A DNA stretch of 64,000 bases from Sinorhizobium meliloti (GTDB lineage: Bacteria > Pseudomonadota > Alphaproteobacteria > Rhizobiales > Rhizobiaceae), in contig NZ_CP141213.1 in NCBI RefSeq assembly GCF_035610345.1, positions 1,488,001-1,552,000 on the forward strand, written 5' to 3'. Positions 27,353 to 36,965 of the stretch are shown piece by piece; position 1 is the first letter of the stretch, and each line of letters begins with the position of its first letter. Position numbers and translations under genes: made by a program. The notes beneath the pieces were generated by a model. It was not told where the DNA came from. It did not search any database and saw only the letters and a list, made by a program, of their open reading frames with translations.

Positions 27353-28123
27353 TCATTGGCCTAAAAGATCCGCAACCCTGCGCCAGCGGCAGGCAGCGTG
27401 CGAGGCGGTGATGTCGAAAAGTCTGGATAGGAATTCCCATACGCTCTCGTCGTGAACGAGGTGGTGGGTGAGAATTCCCACCGTCCCGCCGCCCTTCTCG
27501 ATTTCATCCAGCCGGCGATCGATGTCGCGAAGGATCTCGCCATGAGGGCGGCAGCCGCGGGTGCCGTGCCAGTCCATCACATCCACATGGGCGTTTATGA
27601 GCTGCAGCCCCGGGACGCGTAACACGGCGGATTTTTTCCCGTCCTCCGGTCCGAAAACCGAAAGGGCCCTAAAGCCGATCTCGTGCAGTCCGGGCACCAG
27701 CCCCGGGTCGATCCGGTTCCATGGCGGAACGAGGAGCGGCACCATAGCGGCAGGATAAAGCGCGCGCAGACGCGCCCAACCGGCGCGCAAGTCGGACGCC
27801 ACCATCTCGCGCGACCTGTGACCTCCTAGTTCCTGGCGTTTTTCTGTAGCGGGGGCATGGTTTTGATGGGACCACCCGTGGACGGCAACATCGACAAGCG
27901 GTCGGCCGGCAATGCAGCGCGAAAGGCGCTCATCGGTACCTGCCGGAATGACGGCCAAGATCACCGGCACCGAAAAGCGGTCGGTGAGGTCGAGCAATCG
28001 GTGGAGCGCGGCCGTCGGCTCGACGGCGTCGTCGTCCCGCAGCCAAAAGTCGACCGATTGGCCTGCCTCCTGCAGGCGATCGAGCCTGTCGGCCAGCGTT
28101 TCCCAGATCGATGCGATCGTCAT
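27353..28123 (-). CDS. Polysaccharide deacetylase (NodB-like, CE4-type fold)
   Basis: A 256-residue protein with a NodB-type barrel. The catalytic/metal Asp motif is seen as DFWLRDDDAVEPTAALHRLL near residues 25-42. The HxxxxH metal pair is in VAVHGWSHQNHAP near 78-90. The later motif VPPWNRIDP near 132 corresponds to the family's RxPW stretch, and the C-terminal catalytic His is in GILTHHLVHDESVW near 213-226. It has no signal peptide, so a cytoplasmic role (for example on a lipid-linked sugar) is suggested. The 3' neighbour is convergent. Its ATG overlaps the stop of the next glycosyltransferase (ATGA). Confidence 0.8.
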   Translation of the reverse strand: MTIASIWETLADRLDRLQEAGQSVDFWLRDDDAVEPTAALHRLLDLTDRFSVPVILAVIPAGTDERLSRCIAGRPLVDVAVHGWSHQNHAPATEKRQELGGHRSREMVASDLRAGWARLRALYPAAMVPLLVPPWNRIDPGLVPGLHEIGFRALSVFGPEDGKKSAVLRVPGLQLINAHVDVMDWHGTRGCRPHGEILRDIDRRLDEIEKGGGTVGILTHHLVHDESVWEFLSRLFDITASHAACRWRRVADLLGQ

Positions 28124-29217
28124 TTCGCACTCCCAACGAAATCGGCGAAGATCCCCGAGAGACGTGCGGCGGCGGCGGGAAGCGAGCGGTGCTCGAAAAC
28201 GAAGCGCCGCGCGCGCTCGCCAAATTGTCTGCGTAGGGATCCGTCCACGAGGAAGCGCCGCACCGCTGCCGCCAGTGCGTCGATGTCCCCGGCCGTCGTC
28301 AGATATCCCGTTTCGCCGTCACGTACGACTTCCGGCACACCCGCCGTGCGCTGCGCGACGACCGCGAGGCCTGCAGCCTGCGCCTCCAGATAGGACAAGC
28401 CGTAGGCCTCCCCGCAGCCCGGCCAGACATAGAGGTCGCCGCCGGCGAGAATCTCCGGAATCGCCTGAGGCGACCTTTCGCCAAGCCAATCCAGCCGTCC
28501 TGCGGGAAAGGCCGAAAAGGCTTCCGATACGTCAGCCCGTGCAGGGCCGTCGCCCACCACCGTGAGCGTCCAGGGCACATCAGCGACGAGGGCGAGCGCG
28601 CGGGCAAGCATGCGATAACTATCCATCTTGTCGCCCTGACGCATCATCGCGACGGCAAGCAGGCGGTTGCCGCCGGCCCCGGTCCTTCGCAGGTCACGAA
28701 ACGGCGACACATCGATGAAAGGGGCGAGCAGCGCAGAGCGCACTTCGGGTACCGCCTCTTCGAGACCCTCGCGATCACGATGGGTGAAACAGATATTGAC
28801 CGCCGCCTGCCTTGCACCGGCGGCGACCTCATCTTGCGCAAGTTTCCATGACCCCAGGTTGCGCCGAAAGGAATAAGAACACTCGGCAGTAACGTATGGA
28901 ATGGAGAATTCCGCGGAAAGCGCGGGACCAATGAGATCCGGAGCCTTGTAGTACGGGTGGTAGCAAAACCAGAGGTCGGGCGGCCCTTTCAACTGCCAGA
29001 GCCGCCGAAGCCTCGCAATCTCCCCTTCGGCCTCCTTGCGGAACGCTGAAAATGCCGCATCCGAGGCATCACGCGAGAAGGTGCGCAGCTCCGAGGCAAT
29101 GCTGACGTCGTGACCTGCCAGCCGCAGCGATTCGATCAGCATGCGTGCCATCTGTCTGTCGCCGGAAGGGACAGGGTGGTCGGGTGATTTCAGTGGCGCA
29201 TGAAAGACGATGTTCAT
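28120..29217 (-). CDS. Glycosyltransferase family 4-type
   Basis: A 365-residue GT-B fold protein. The N-terminal domain begins MNIVFHAPLKSPDHPVPSGDRQMARMLI, where the Gly/Ser loop is like that of other GT4 enzymes. The donor-binding stretch, with the E-x7-E pattern, reads CGEAYGLSYLEAQAAGLAVVAQ near residues 269-289. No membrane segment is seen. Its stop is coupled to the deacetylase downstream. It likely adds one sugar to the polysaccharide unit or a related glycan; donor unknown. Confidence 0.85.
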   Translation of the reverse strand: MNIVFHAPLKSPDHPVPSGDRQMARMLIESLRLAGHDVSIASELRTFSRDASDAAFSAFRKEAEGEIARLRRLWQLKGPPDLWFCYHPYYKAPDLIGPALSAEFSIPYVTAECSYSFRRNLGSWKLAQDEVAAGARQAAVNICFTHRDREGLEEAVPEVRSALLAPFIDVSPFRDLRRTGAGGNRLLAVAMMRQGDKMDSYRMLARALALVADVPWTLTVVGDGPARADVSEAFSAFPAGRLDWLGERSPQAIPEILAGGDLYVWPGCGEAYGLSYLEAQAAGLAVVAQRTAGVPEVVRDGETGYLTTAGDIDALAAAVRRFLVDGSLRRQFGERARRFVFEHRSLPAAAARLSGIFADFVGSAK

Positions 29218-29293
29218 TCGGCGCGAGCTATCCCGCCTCCCGTCGCGATGTCAACAGGCCCCGGCCCGACGACGTGCGGCTGCAGTGCCCCGG

Positions 29294-31405
29294 CTATTCC
29301 GCCGCTGCCTCCCCGCCCTGGGCGAGCGCCGCGTTCTTCTTGGCGATCGCGTCGCGTGTCGCGGCAGCTGCCGCCGGCGCCGATTGCACGTCGTCTCCGG
29401 CCACCTGGACCGTGGGCGAGGCGAACTGGATGCCATTGGTCTTGAAGGCCTCCTTGATCATGGCCTGGGCCCTTCTTCTCACCTGGGTCTGGTGGCCCGG
29501 CTTGGTTTTCATGGCGAAGCTCAGCGTTATGCCGTAATCGCCGAACTGCTCCACGCCTTTCATCTTCACCGTTTCGATGATCATCGGCGCGAGCTCCGGG
29601 TCTTCGAGCAAGGAAGCCCCGATGCCCTTCACGACCTTCTTCACCTTGGCGACGTCGGAGTCATAGGAAACATTGATCAGGAACTTGTCGATGACCCAGT
29701 CGCGACTCATGTTCTGCACCGCGCCGAGCGAGCCGAAGGGCACGGTGAACACCGGTCCCCGGTGATGTCGCAGCTTGACGGAGCGGATGCTGAAGGACTC
29801 CACCGTGCCCTTATAGCTGCCGCTCTGTATATATTCGCCGACCCGGAAGGCATCGTCCATCATGTAGAAGATGCCGCTGATGATATCCTTGACGAGCGTC
29901 TGGGAGCCGAAGCCGATGGCGACGCCGAAGACCCCAGCGCCGGCGATCAACGGACCGACTGCGACGCCAAGCCCCGAAAGCACCATCATACCGGCGACGA
30001 CCGCGATGAAGGCCGCAAGGAAATTGCGCAGGATCGGCAGCAGCGTGCGCAGGCGCGTGTTGCGCGCGAACTCGGCGGAATCCTGCACGGTCAGGCTGGC
30101 GCGCGCCATGCGCACGTTGATGGATTCCTTGGCAAGCTGCCAGACGAGATCGGCCGCAAGCAGTATGACGATGCCGGCCAGCACGCCACGGAAGATGCGG
30201 TTGAAGGCATCGTCCTGCATCATCTGCGCGCCGTCGATGCGGAAGGTCATGGCAAGCCATACGGCCGCGAGCGCGATGATCACCAGCCTCGCCCCTCGCT
30301 CGATCAGAACATTGCGCAGGACGCGGAAGTCCTCCGCCGCGGCAGCATCCAGCATCGTTCTGGTCGCGGCGCTGGTGAAGCGCAGCAGAGGCGGCAGACC
30401 GAGGGCATAGACGCCGAGCCAGAACAGCACATCCATGCCTGCAACCCAGAAGACCCAGAGCAAGACTAGGAAGGAAACGATCAAGGCATTTCGCAGGATG
30501 CGACGCGCGGGCGCCATCTCGGCAATCGGCCGGCGCAAGGTCGTGTCGATCGCCAGTCCGAGAACGAAGAGGCCCAGGACCGCGCCGGTGAGGTTGCGCA
30601 CGTCTTCGGGAAACGCGAGCGCGCGCATCATATCGCCGACGGCCCATACGAAAGCGACGGTGCAGATGAAGTATACGGACCGCCTGAGCCAGTAACGGGC
30701 ACGATGCGGAGCAAGCGATACATACGACCTTGCCTGATCCCCCTCCGAGATGGCCGGCGTCAACACGGCCGATGCGATCGCGATCAGAAGTCGAGCCACG
30801 ATCCAGGCGATAAGGAGCGGCGCCACCGCTGCCCCGAGGTGATGCGGCCAATCGGCGATCACGAAAGCAGCGACGGCCGCAATGGCGAAGGCGACAAGCG
30901 GCGCGATGCGAACGAAGGCCGCCAACCCGCTTCCTGCCTGCACGTTGTTGCGGCTGGCGCTTCGTCGCAGGAGATGGCGCAGAAGGAACTCGGCGCCGTA
31001 GCCGATCAGCAGAACCAGGGCAAACGCCCAGATGATCGGCAATCTTCCCTGGCCCTCCATGTCCCCGTACACACGGTCTCTCGCCGCCTGCCATTCGGGC
31101 AATACGCGCGGCGCGGCATTCAGAAGCGCAGCAAGGTGCCTCCTGGCCTCGGCCATCCAGCGCGAAGCGAAGCTCTGGGGCTGCGTGACGGTAACGGGCC
31201 CGGAGGCCGCCTGCCTGGTCTCGATCCCCTGCCTAGTCTCGATCCATTGACGGACCTCGGGATCATCCAGCAGCTGAATGAGCTGCTGCACCTTGGCCGG
31301 AGGCGCTGCCCCCTGGTCTTGGGCCGCCGAGAGAGCCACAGAAGCAAAGATCAGTTGGAGAAAAAAGGCCACCACTGCTGCGACGCGCCCTACACCTGCA
31401 CCCAT
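29294..31405 (-). CDS. MscS-family mechanosensitive ion channel (large, multi-TM)
   Basis: A 703-residue membrane protein. The N-terminus MGAGVGRVAAVVAFFLQLIFASVALSAAQ is a cleavable signal peptide; the ATG at 31405 is used because the frame further upstream is unconserved. A periplasmic stretch of about 130 residues follows, then around ten hydrophobic segments. The MscS domain runs from about residue 470: AGAGVFGVAIGFGSQTLVKDIISGIFYMMDD is the pore helix and lower part, followed by the beta domain (GSYKGTVESFSIRSVKLRHHRGPVFTVPFGSL) and the cytoplasmic vestibule. It releases solutes upon membrane stretch. It lies between glycosyltransferase genes, with no evident link to polysaccharide assembly beyond position. 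Confidence 0.9.
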   Translation of the reverse strand: MGAGVGRVAAVVAFFLQLIFASVALSAAQDQGAAPPAKVQQLIQLLDDPEVRQWIETRQGIETRQAASGPVTVTQPQSFASRWMAEARRHLAALLNAAPRVLPEWQAARDRVYGDMEGQGRLPIIWAFALVLLIGYGAEFLLRHLLRRSASRNNVQAGSGLAAFVRIAPLVAFAIAAVAAFVIADWPHHLGAAVAPLLIAWIVARLLIAIASAVLTPAISEGDQARSYVSLAPHRARYWLRRSVYFICTVAFVWAVGDMMRALAFPEDVRNLTGAVLGLFVLGLAIDTTLRRPIAEMAPARRILRNALIVSFLVLLWVFWVAGMDVLFWLGVYALGLPPLLRFTSAATRTMLDAAAAEDFRVLRNVLIERGARLVIIALAAVWLAMTFRIDGAQMMQDDAFNRIFRGVLAGIVILLAADLVWQLAKESINVRMARASLTVQDSAEFARNTRLRTLLPILRNFLAAFIAVVAGMMVLSGLGVAVGPLIAGAGVFGVAIGFGSQTLVKDIISGIFYMMDDAFRVGEYIQSGSYKGTVESFSIRSVKLRHHRGPVFTVPFGSLGAVQNMSRDWVIDKFLINVSYDSDVAKVKKVVKGIGASLLEDPELAPMIIETVKMKGVEQFGDYGITLSFAMKTKPGHQTQVRRRAQAMIKEAFKTNGIQFASPTVQVAGDDVQSAPAAAAATRDAIAKKNAALAQGGEAAAE

Positions 31406-31653
31406 GCGATAGCCCCCTGATCGCCAGACCACTCGGCGATGATAGTGGCATATCAACACATATGCGTCACCCCGCAATCCCGTGCACTCCGAAGGGTGCA
31501 TGGATCGGGGCATCACGCCGAAGCGCGGCGCCCAAACATGTCTTCTTTGATCCCATCCGGTAACGGAAGGCATGCAGCAGATCAAAGTGCCACGGCGATT
31601 TTTGCGCGTCCGGTAAGTAGGCCGGCGCAAGGCTCTCCGGATTATGGTCCGGC

Positions 31654-32844
31654 TCAAGCCGAACCGGCTTCAGCAGCCGACACTGTGGAGGCATGTTCGC
31701 GGGCCGAGTGTTTCAGGGCCGACGATGCGACTGCGTCCCACTGCGAAAGTATGCGTTCTGGCAAGTATCTCCTGGCGCTCGCCTCGGCATTGGTAGCCAA
31801 ACGGCTCCTGAGTTCACCGTCGCCGAGCACCCTAGACAGTGCCTCGGCAAGCGCATCCACATCGTTGCTGGGAACGAGGATTCCATCCTCGCCATGCTTC
31901 ACCATGTCCGAGGGGCCCCACTCGCATGCAAAAGAAACCACGGGAAGCCCTGCAGCCATGGCCTCGAGCAAGACGATACCCCATCCCTCGTAACGGGACG
32001 ACAATACGAAGACGTCGGCCGTCTCCACCCATAGCCCCGGTCTTTGCGTCACGCCCGGTAACTCAACCCTGTCCTTCAGGTCCAGCGCGTCCCGCAGTGC
32101 CTCGAGCGATTTCCTGTCATCGCCCTCGCCCCAGATGACGAGCTTCCATTCGGGGTGCCTCGTGGCAATCCGTGCAAAGGCCTCGATCAGGAGATCGAAG
32201 CCCTTCTGACGCGTGAGCCGGCCAACCGCGGTCAAGATATTGTTGCCGCGTCTCTTCTGCCATTCGCCGGGCAGGTCGACGGCATTGGCGATCACCCACC
32301 CCCTGCTGCGCATCTTCTCCGGAAAATAGTCGAGCGCGCCCCTGGTCATCGTCACCAGACCGAACGCACGCGGATACAGACGGCGCTGAACCCATTTCCA
32401 GACTGGACCGAAAGGCTGGAGGGCCGGATTGTTGCGCTCGGAAACGATCACCGGAGCCTGCAGCCCAACCGTCGCCAGCAGCGTCAGTACGTTCGTTCGG
32501 GTCAGGAAGCTCAACACGAAATCGGGTTGCGAGCGGCGAATGGCGGAACGCAGGCGAGAAATTCTCTTGAGCACGAGCAGGCCCGCCTCGATCTTCCCAG
32601 CCCTTTGCGGCGGCAAATCGAGACGTTTGATCGCGATCTTCGGATCCAATTCGTAGTAGGGCTTCGCATCCGGCGGCTCGAGAGTGATCAGAGTGACCAT
32701 GCAGCCGAGCCGGGCCCAATGGTTGGCGACAAGGTTGACCACGTGCTCCGTGCCCCCGGCGCCAAGGCCCGGCAGGACGATCGTCACACGTGCTCCGGAA
32801 ATATTCGACGCCTCAAGCGCTGGGGAATTCGAACTGCCGTTCAT
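31654..32844 (-). CDS. Glycosyltransferase family 4-type
   Basis: A 396-residue GT-B glycosyltransferase. VTIVLPGLGAGGTEHVVNLVANHWARLGC near residues 19-47 is the GT4 N-terminal glycine loop. VIANAVDLPGEWQKRR and NNILTAVGRLTRQKGFDLLIEAFARI near 184-214 mark the nucleotide-binding hinge. The donor motif SSRYEGWGIVLLEAMAAGLPVVSFACEWGPSDMV near 282-315 holds the E-x7-E pair. The ATG at 32844 follows GGAGGGG about 9 bases upstream; the frame to 32991 is less likely. It belongs to the leftward unit on this flank and is divergent from the sulfotransferase at 33346. Confidence 0.85.
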   Translation of the reverse strand: MNGSSNSPALEASNISGARVTIVLPGLGAGGTEHVVNLVANHWARLGCMVTLITLEPPDAKPYYELDPKIAIKRLDLPPQRAGKIEAGLLVLKRISRLRSAIRRSQPDFVLSFLTRTNVLTLLATVGLQAPVIVSERNNPALQPFGPVWKWVQRRLYPRAFGLVTMTRGALDYFPEKMRSRGWVIANAVDLPGEWQKRRGNNILTAVGRLTRQKGFDLLIEAFARIATRHPEWKLVIWGEGDDRKSLEALRDALDLKDRVELPGVTQRPGLWVETADVFVLSSRYEGWGIVLLEAMAAGLPVVSFACEWGPSDMVKHGEDGILVPSNDVDALAEALSRVLGDGELRSRLATNAEASARRYLPERILSQWDAVASSALKHSAREHASTVSAAEAGSA

Positions 32845-33345
32845 TTCGAAATTCCCCTCCCCTGAAGCCCCGCGAACGTCACGCACAGGAGTCATGGCTG
32901 CCGCCACAGCAACGGTTTCTCTTCGCCCAAGGGACATCATCTGGTGCCTCCATTCCGTCTTCGCGATGCAAAACATCACGATCTTCACCAATGCCGTTTG
33001 GAATGTTACCGGGCGCGCCTCACGCCCTATGCAAGCACGTTATTGACAGAATGCTTGTTTTTCATTTCATATTCAAATTGCTAAAACGAATGCCTGAAAT
33101 TGCCAGCCACGGGACGACCGGCACCATAAGCTTAATTAATTGCTTCAAAGAATCAATACCACACAAGACGCGCGACCACTGCACACGCAAAGAATTTCTT
33201 TTTTTCATTCCAAATATCCTTATGAAATAGGCGGTAGAATTATTTCTGTAACGACATATTGTTCTATTCTGCGCGATCAGTGCGCCAAAACTACATTTAC
33301 CATGCGTGCACCGCACGCCGGTGATCTCAATTTGAGGGACAAACC
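32845..33345. other. 501-bp divergent intergenic region with an AT-rich tract
   Basis: Between the leftward glycosyltransferase and rightward sulfotransferase. From about 33040 to 33300 the GC content drops sharply below the gene average. It includes AAGCTTAATTAATTGCTT-type palindromic sequence near 33130. It should hold the promoters for both units. No RNA gene or coding region is convincing. Confidence 0.5.
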
Positions 33346-34188
33346 ATGGCAAGCATTCTCAGGCGGGCATGGCGTCGGGTCGAGAAGCGGGTACGGCTTA
33401 CCAGCCATGCTGCCCAAGCCGACAGCTTCCTGATCTCCTATCCAAAATCGGGCCGCACCTGGTTTCGATACGTTCTTTCCCACTATCTCGCGGCAATCTC
33501 GCGGGTGCCGGAGCCGATCGACCTTCACAATATGTTTTCGATCGTACCGAACTTCGATCTCGACCCGGTGCGCGGCATGCCGGGCTACCGCTTCCGCGAG
33601 GCGAAAGACGCAATCCCGACGATCCTCGTCAGTCACCTGGACTATCGCGCCAGCCTGTTCCTCAGGCGTCCGGTCATCATGATGGTAAGAGACCCGCGCG
33701 ACGTGATCGTGTCGGCCTATTTCCATGCGACCCGGCACAAACACCGTTTCGCCGGCACCCTTACGGAGTTCATAAAGGACCATGACCAGGGTATGCCCAA
33801 GATGATCAGTTATCTCAATCGCTGGGCAGCCGGTTTGTCCAACCGCGCGCACTTCGTTCTGAGCTACGAGGGGCTCTCCGCCGACACGGAAGGACGAACC
33901 GAGGCGGTGCTGAAATTTCTCCGCTGTCCGGTCGATCGAGCGGCGCTCCGGGCTGCAGTCGAGGCCGGGCGGTTCGAGGCCATGCAGGACAGGGAACGGG
34001 TAGAAGGCATTCCGGCTCATGACTACGATCGGAACGACGTGGAAAGCCTGCGGATGCGCCGTGGCAAGGCAGGTGGGTTCAGGGACTACCTGGACGAGGC
34101 GCAGGTCGCAGAGGTCGAGCGTTTGTGCGCGGCCGACCTGACGGTCGCCGCCAAACGTCTGGTCGGCCACACGGGATTGAACGTCTGA
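33346..34188 (+). CDS. Sulfotransferase (PAPS-dependent)
   Basis: A 280-residue sulfotransferase of the PF00685-like fold. The 5'-phosphosulfate-binding loop ISYPKSGRTWFRYVL starts near residue 30. The 3'-phosphate-binding Arg/Ser stretch MMVRDPRDVIVSAYFHATR lies near 110-128. Both are intact, so transfer of sulfate from PAPS to a sugar hydroxyl or amine is predicted. No signal peptide or clear membrane anchor is present, so it may act on lipid-linked precursors in the cytosol. It stands alone in the rightward direction, ending 37 bases from the convergent aminotransferase. PAPS would come from the CysNC gene at the right edge. Confidence 0.88.
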   Translation: MASILRRAWRRVEKRVRLTSHAAQADSFLISYPKSGRTWFRYVLSHYLAAISRVPEPIDLHNMFSIVPNFDLDPVRGMPGYRFREAKDAIPTILVSHLDYRASLFLRRPVIMMVRDPRDVIVSAYFHATRHKHRFAGTLTEFIKDHDQGMPKMISYLNRWAAGLSNRAHFVLSYEGLSADTEGRTEAVLKFLRCPVDRAALRAAVEAGRFEAMQDRERVEGIPAHDYDRNDVESLRMRRGKAGGFRDYLDEAQVAEVERLCAADLTVAAKRLVGHTGLNV

Positions 34189-34225
34189 CCCCGCGCCTGC
34201 GCACCCATTTGCGGATAAAGCTGCT

Positions 34226-35416
34226 CTAACGCCGCGCGGCATCGAGGGCTGGCCTGCCGATGCTGGCCCTTGCAAACACCTCCCGCAGGACATGCGCCGT
34301 CTTCTCCATTGCCGCCGTATCGAGCGCGGGATCGACCAGGAAGGCCAGGCTCGTCTCGCCGAGCTCGCGCGCGTCGGGCAATCTCTGCGTCGGGACCATG
34401 CCGATGTCCGTAAAGGCCTTTTCCAGGTAGATTTCCGAGCAACTGCCGCTGAAGCATGCGACGCCGGCGCCGTTGATTTCGGCAATGATCCGGTCCCGGC
34501 TCCAGTCTGGCCGCAGGCGCTCCGGCCGAAGAAACGTATAGAACCTGTACCACGCGTGCTGAATCCCACGAGGCGGCAGGGGCGTGCGCAAAGCCTCGAT
34601 CTCCTCGGCCGCTCTGGCGATAATGGCCGCGTTGTGCGCTCTTATGCTGCGCCATTCCGTCAGGCGCTGCAACTGACGCGATCCCATGACCGCCTGGATC
34701 GACATCATGCGCCAGTTGGTGCCGATGGACTCATGCAGCCAGCGGAAACCCGGAGGGTGCTCCCTGTTGTAGACGGCGTCATACGATTTGCCGTGGTCCT
34801 TGCGGCTCCAGGCCTTCTTCCAGAGCTCGTCGTCGTTCATCGCCACGAGCCCGCCCTCGCCTCCAGTGGTGATGATCTTGTCCTGGCAGAAGGAAAAAGC
34901 CGCGATATCACCGAAACTGCCGACCGGGCGGCCGTCTATTTCGGCGCCGTGCGCCTGAGCGCAATCCTCTATCACCCACAGCCCCTTTTCGCGGGCAAGC
35001 GCCATGATGGCGGGCATGTCGCAGGGCCAGCCGGCCAGATGTACGACGATGACGCCCTTGGTCTTCGGCGTCAGCTTCGCCCTTATGGTTTCCGCCGTGA
35101 TGTTCTGGCTGTCGCGATCTACGTCGGCGAAAACCGCAACTCCACCCGCCATCGGCACCGTGGAGGCCGAGGCAATAAAGCTGCGCGGCGTCACGATGAC
35201 CTCATCGCCCGGCTCAAGTCCGAGCGCGTAGAGCGCGAGGTCCAGCGCCACCGTTCCGTTGGCGAGAGCCACCGCATGTTTTACGCCGAGAAAGCGCTCA
35301 TACGCAGCCTCGAAGTTGCGTACGTGCGGTCCCGTCCAGGCATTCACTTCGCCAGATCTGAGGACCGACACGACATCCTCGATCTGCTCCTCGTCGTAAA
35401 CCGGCCAGCGTCCCAT
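34226..35416 (-). CDS. DegT/DnrJ/EryC1 family sugar aminotransferase
   Basis: A 396-residue PLP enzyme of the sugar aminotransferase family. The PLP lysine is in FCQDKIITTGGEGGLV near residues 179-195. Cofactor-binding residues appear in GTVALDLALYALGLEPGDEVIVTP near 58-82, LWVIEDCAQAHGAE near 150-163 and SIQAVMGSRQLQRL near 225. Family members transfer an amino group to a keto sugar linked to UDP or dTDP. With the WbpM/PglF-type dehydratase at 52984 it predicts a 4-amino-4,6-dideoxy sugar. It shares strand and probable operon with the PIG-L deacetylase, transferase and export genes. Confidence 0.9.
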   Translation of the reverse strand: MGRWPVYDEEQIEDVVSVLRSGEVNAWTGPHVRNFEAAYERFLGVKHAVALANGTVALDLALYALGLEPGDEVIVTPRSFIASASTVPMAGGVAVFADVDRDSQNITAETIRAKLTPKTKGVIVVHLAGWPCDMPAIMALAREKGLWVIEDCAQAHGAEIDGRPVGSFGDIAAFSFCQDKIITTGGEGGLVAMNDDELWKKAWSRKDHGKSYDAVYNREHPPGFRWLHESIGTNWRMMSIQAVMGSRQLQRLTEWRSIRAHNAAIIARAAEEIEALRTPLPPRGIQHAWYRFYTFLRPERLRPDWSRDRIIAEINGAGVACFSGSCSEIYLEKAFTDIGMVPTQRLPDARELGETSLAFLVDPALDTAAMEKTAHVLREVFARASIGRPALDAARR

Positions 35417-35484
35417 CTGTCCCTCCGAATTGAATTGGGTCTTATGGCGTTAATGAGAAATTCCGTGTGACGCCGTTCCTCAAC

Positions 35485-36171
35485 CTAAACGACGTGCCGG
35501 ACCAATACGAAAGCTTCGGCCGCTTGCCGCATCACGGTCGCGCCGCGCAAGGTCGCCAGCGCCCTGAGGGTCGCAATCGAGCGCTCATGCGGCGGCTGGC
35601 GTACCTGCGAAGCAAACATCTCCATCGCCTTGAGCTTTGCCTCGAGATGTTCGCCGATATCGACGAAGACGTTCGGCACGAATGCCGGGGACAGATAGGG
35701 CGCGTTCCAATTGGTCTCGGACAGGGTCTCGTAGGCGAGAACGAGCTTCGGGAATTCCGCCTGATGCGGCCGGCAGGCGACCAGCGCCGACGTGAAGGTC
35801 AACTGATGGTCCATGTGCATGTCGCCCACGAAGGGCAATAAGACGGTTTGCGGCGACAGCCGGCGAACGAGCTCGAGCAAGGCGGCATTGACGGTCGCAT
35901 GCGCCGTTTCCGCAAGCTGTGCCGCCGGCAGCCGGAGCCATATGGTTTCCGTCACGCCCAATGCGCGGTGCGCTTGCCTCGCTTCCGCCTGTATCCGGGC
36001 AGTTCCCTCCGGATCGAAGGCGGGGGGCTTTCCCTCCGTCACGACCGCGACGAACACCTCTTCGCCTTCGGCCGCGAGCCTTGCGATCGTCCCGCCTGCG
36101 CCGAGCACCTCGTCATCGGGATGCGGCGCCACGACCAAAGTGCGCCCGAAAGATATCTGCCCGCCACCCAT
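35485..36171 (-). CDS. PIG-L family N-acetylglucosaminyl-type deacetylase
   Basis: A 228-residue LmbE/PIG-L fold hydrolase. Metal motif APHPDDEVLGAGGTIARLA lies near residues 15-33, and the second His motif GDMHMDHQLTFTSAL near 114-128. It has no signal peptide. Family members deacetylate N-acetyl sugars on phospholipid-, mycothiol- or polysaccharide-linked substrates. Here it could remove an acetyl group from an acetamido sugar before further modification, as suggested by the aminotransferase and formyltransferase genes; the substrate is inferred. Confidence 0.87.
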   Translation of the reverse strand: MGGGQISFGRTLVVAPHPDDEVLGAGGTIARLAAEGEEVFVAVVTEGKPPAFDPEGTARIQAEARQAHRALGVTETIWLRLPAAQLAETAHATVNAALLELVRRLSPQTVLLPFVGDMHMDHQLTFTSALVACRPHQAEFPKLVLAYETLSETNWNAPYLSPAFVPNVFVDIGEHLEAKLKAMEMFASQVRQPPHERSIATLRALATLRGATVMRQAAEAFVLVRHVV

Positions 36172-36223
36172 AAAACCTCCTGATCAAAAATATTGTCGCC
36201 TTGGCGCGTGCTCATCCGCCGCA

Positions 36224-36904
36224 TCACGCCTTCGGCGTCTCCGCGCCAACACGACGCGAAACAAACTCCCTGGCCTCTTGCAGATGCCGTGCATGAACCC
36301 GCTCGCCGATGACCAGCGTCTTCACGGTCAACAGGAGGATCCGCGCATCCAGCCAGAGACCGGCGTGTGCGACATACCAGAGGTCGAGAGCGATCTTCTC
36401 TTCGTCCGAAAGCCGCGTATTGCCGTTTACCTGTGCCCAGCCGGTCATGCCCGGGGCGACGCGGCAGCGCATGCGGCCGAGTTCGCCGAAGCCGGCGACG
36501 GTCGCCAAGGGAAGCGGGCGCGGACCTACCATCGACATGTCACCGGAAAGCACCGTAATGAGTTGCGGCAGCTCATCGAAACGCAGCCGCCGCAACAGAG
36601 CGGTTGCGGCGGTCTGCCGCAACCCATCCGGCAAAAGCGTGCCGTCAGGCGCCCGCGCATCCGTCATCGTGCGGAATTTGGCAACGGTAAAGACGCGCAT
36701 CCCCGCACCGGCACGCGCCTGGGTGAAGAATAGTGGCAGGCCGAGGCTAGCCCAAACGACCGCTGCGGTGACCGCCATCAGCGGCAGGCACAGGACGAAA
36801 ACGGTTCCGGCAAACAGGCAATCGAGGAAACGCTTGAGACGGTAAAATCCCAAGGAGGCAGGCAAGCCAAAGCTGACGGCCGCAGGTTCTCTGTAGGTTT
36901 TCAA
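36224..36904 (-). CDS. Initiating sugar-phosphate transferase (WbaP/PglC-type)
   Basis: A 226-residue membrane enzyme that would start the repeat unit by moving a sugar-1-phosphate from UDP-sugar to undecaprenyl phosphate. The hydrophobic helix FAGTVFVLCLPLMAVTAAVVW near residues 30-50 is a reentrant or transmembrane anchor. The catalytic motif KFRTMTD near 75, RRLRFDELPQLITVLSGDMSMVGPRPL near 105-131 and the stretch VAPGMTGWAQVNG near 147-159 are all present. It is shorter than full WbaP and is like the PglC core, which uses UDP-bacillosamine-type sugars. It lies 61 bases before the export protein gene's end. Confidence 0.9.
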   Translation of the reverse strand: MKTYREPAAVSFGLPASLGFYRLKRFLDCLFAGTVFVLCLPLMAVTAAVVWASLGLPLFFTQARAGAGMRVFTVAKFRTMTDARAPDGTLLPDGLRQTAATALLRRLRFDELPQLITVLSGDMSMVGPRPLPLATVAGFGELGRMRCRVAPGMTGWAQVNGNTRLSDEEKIALDLWYVAHAGLWLDARILLLTVKTLVIGERVHARHLQEAREFVSRRVGAETPKA

Positions 36905-36965
36905 CTCAATATTCCCTTGGCGCAGGGCGCTTAAAGCCTGTTTTAAAAATATCTGAAATTAAGTC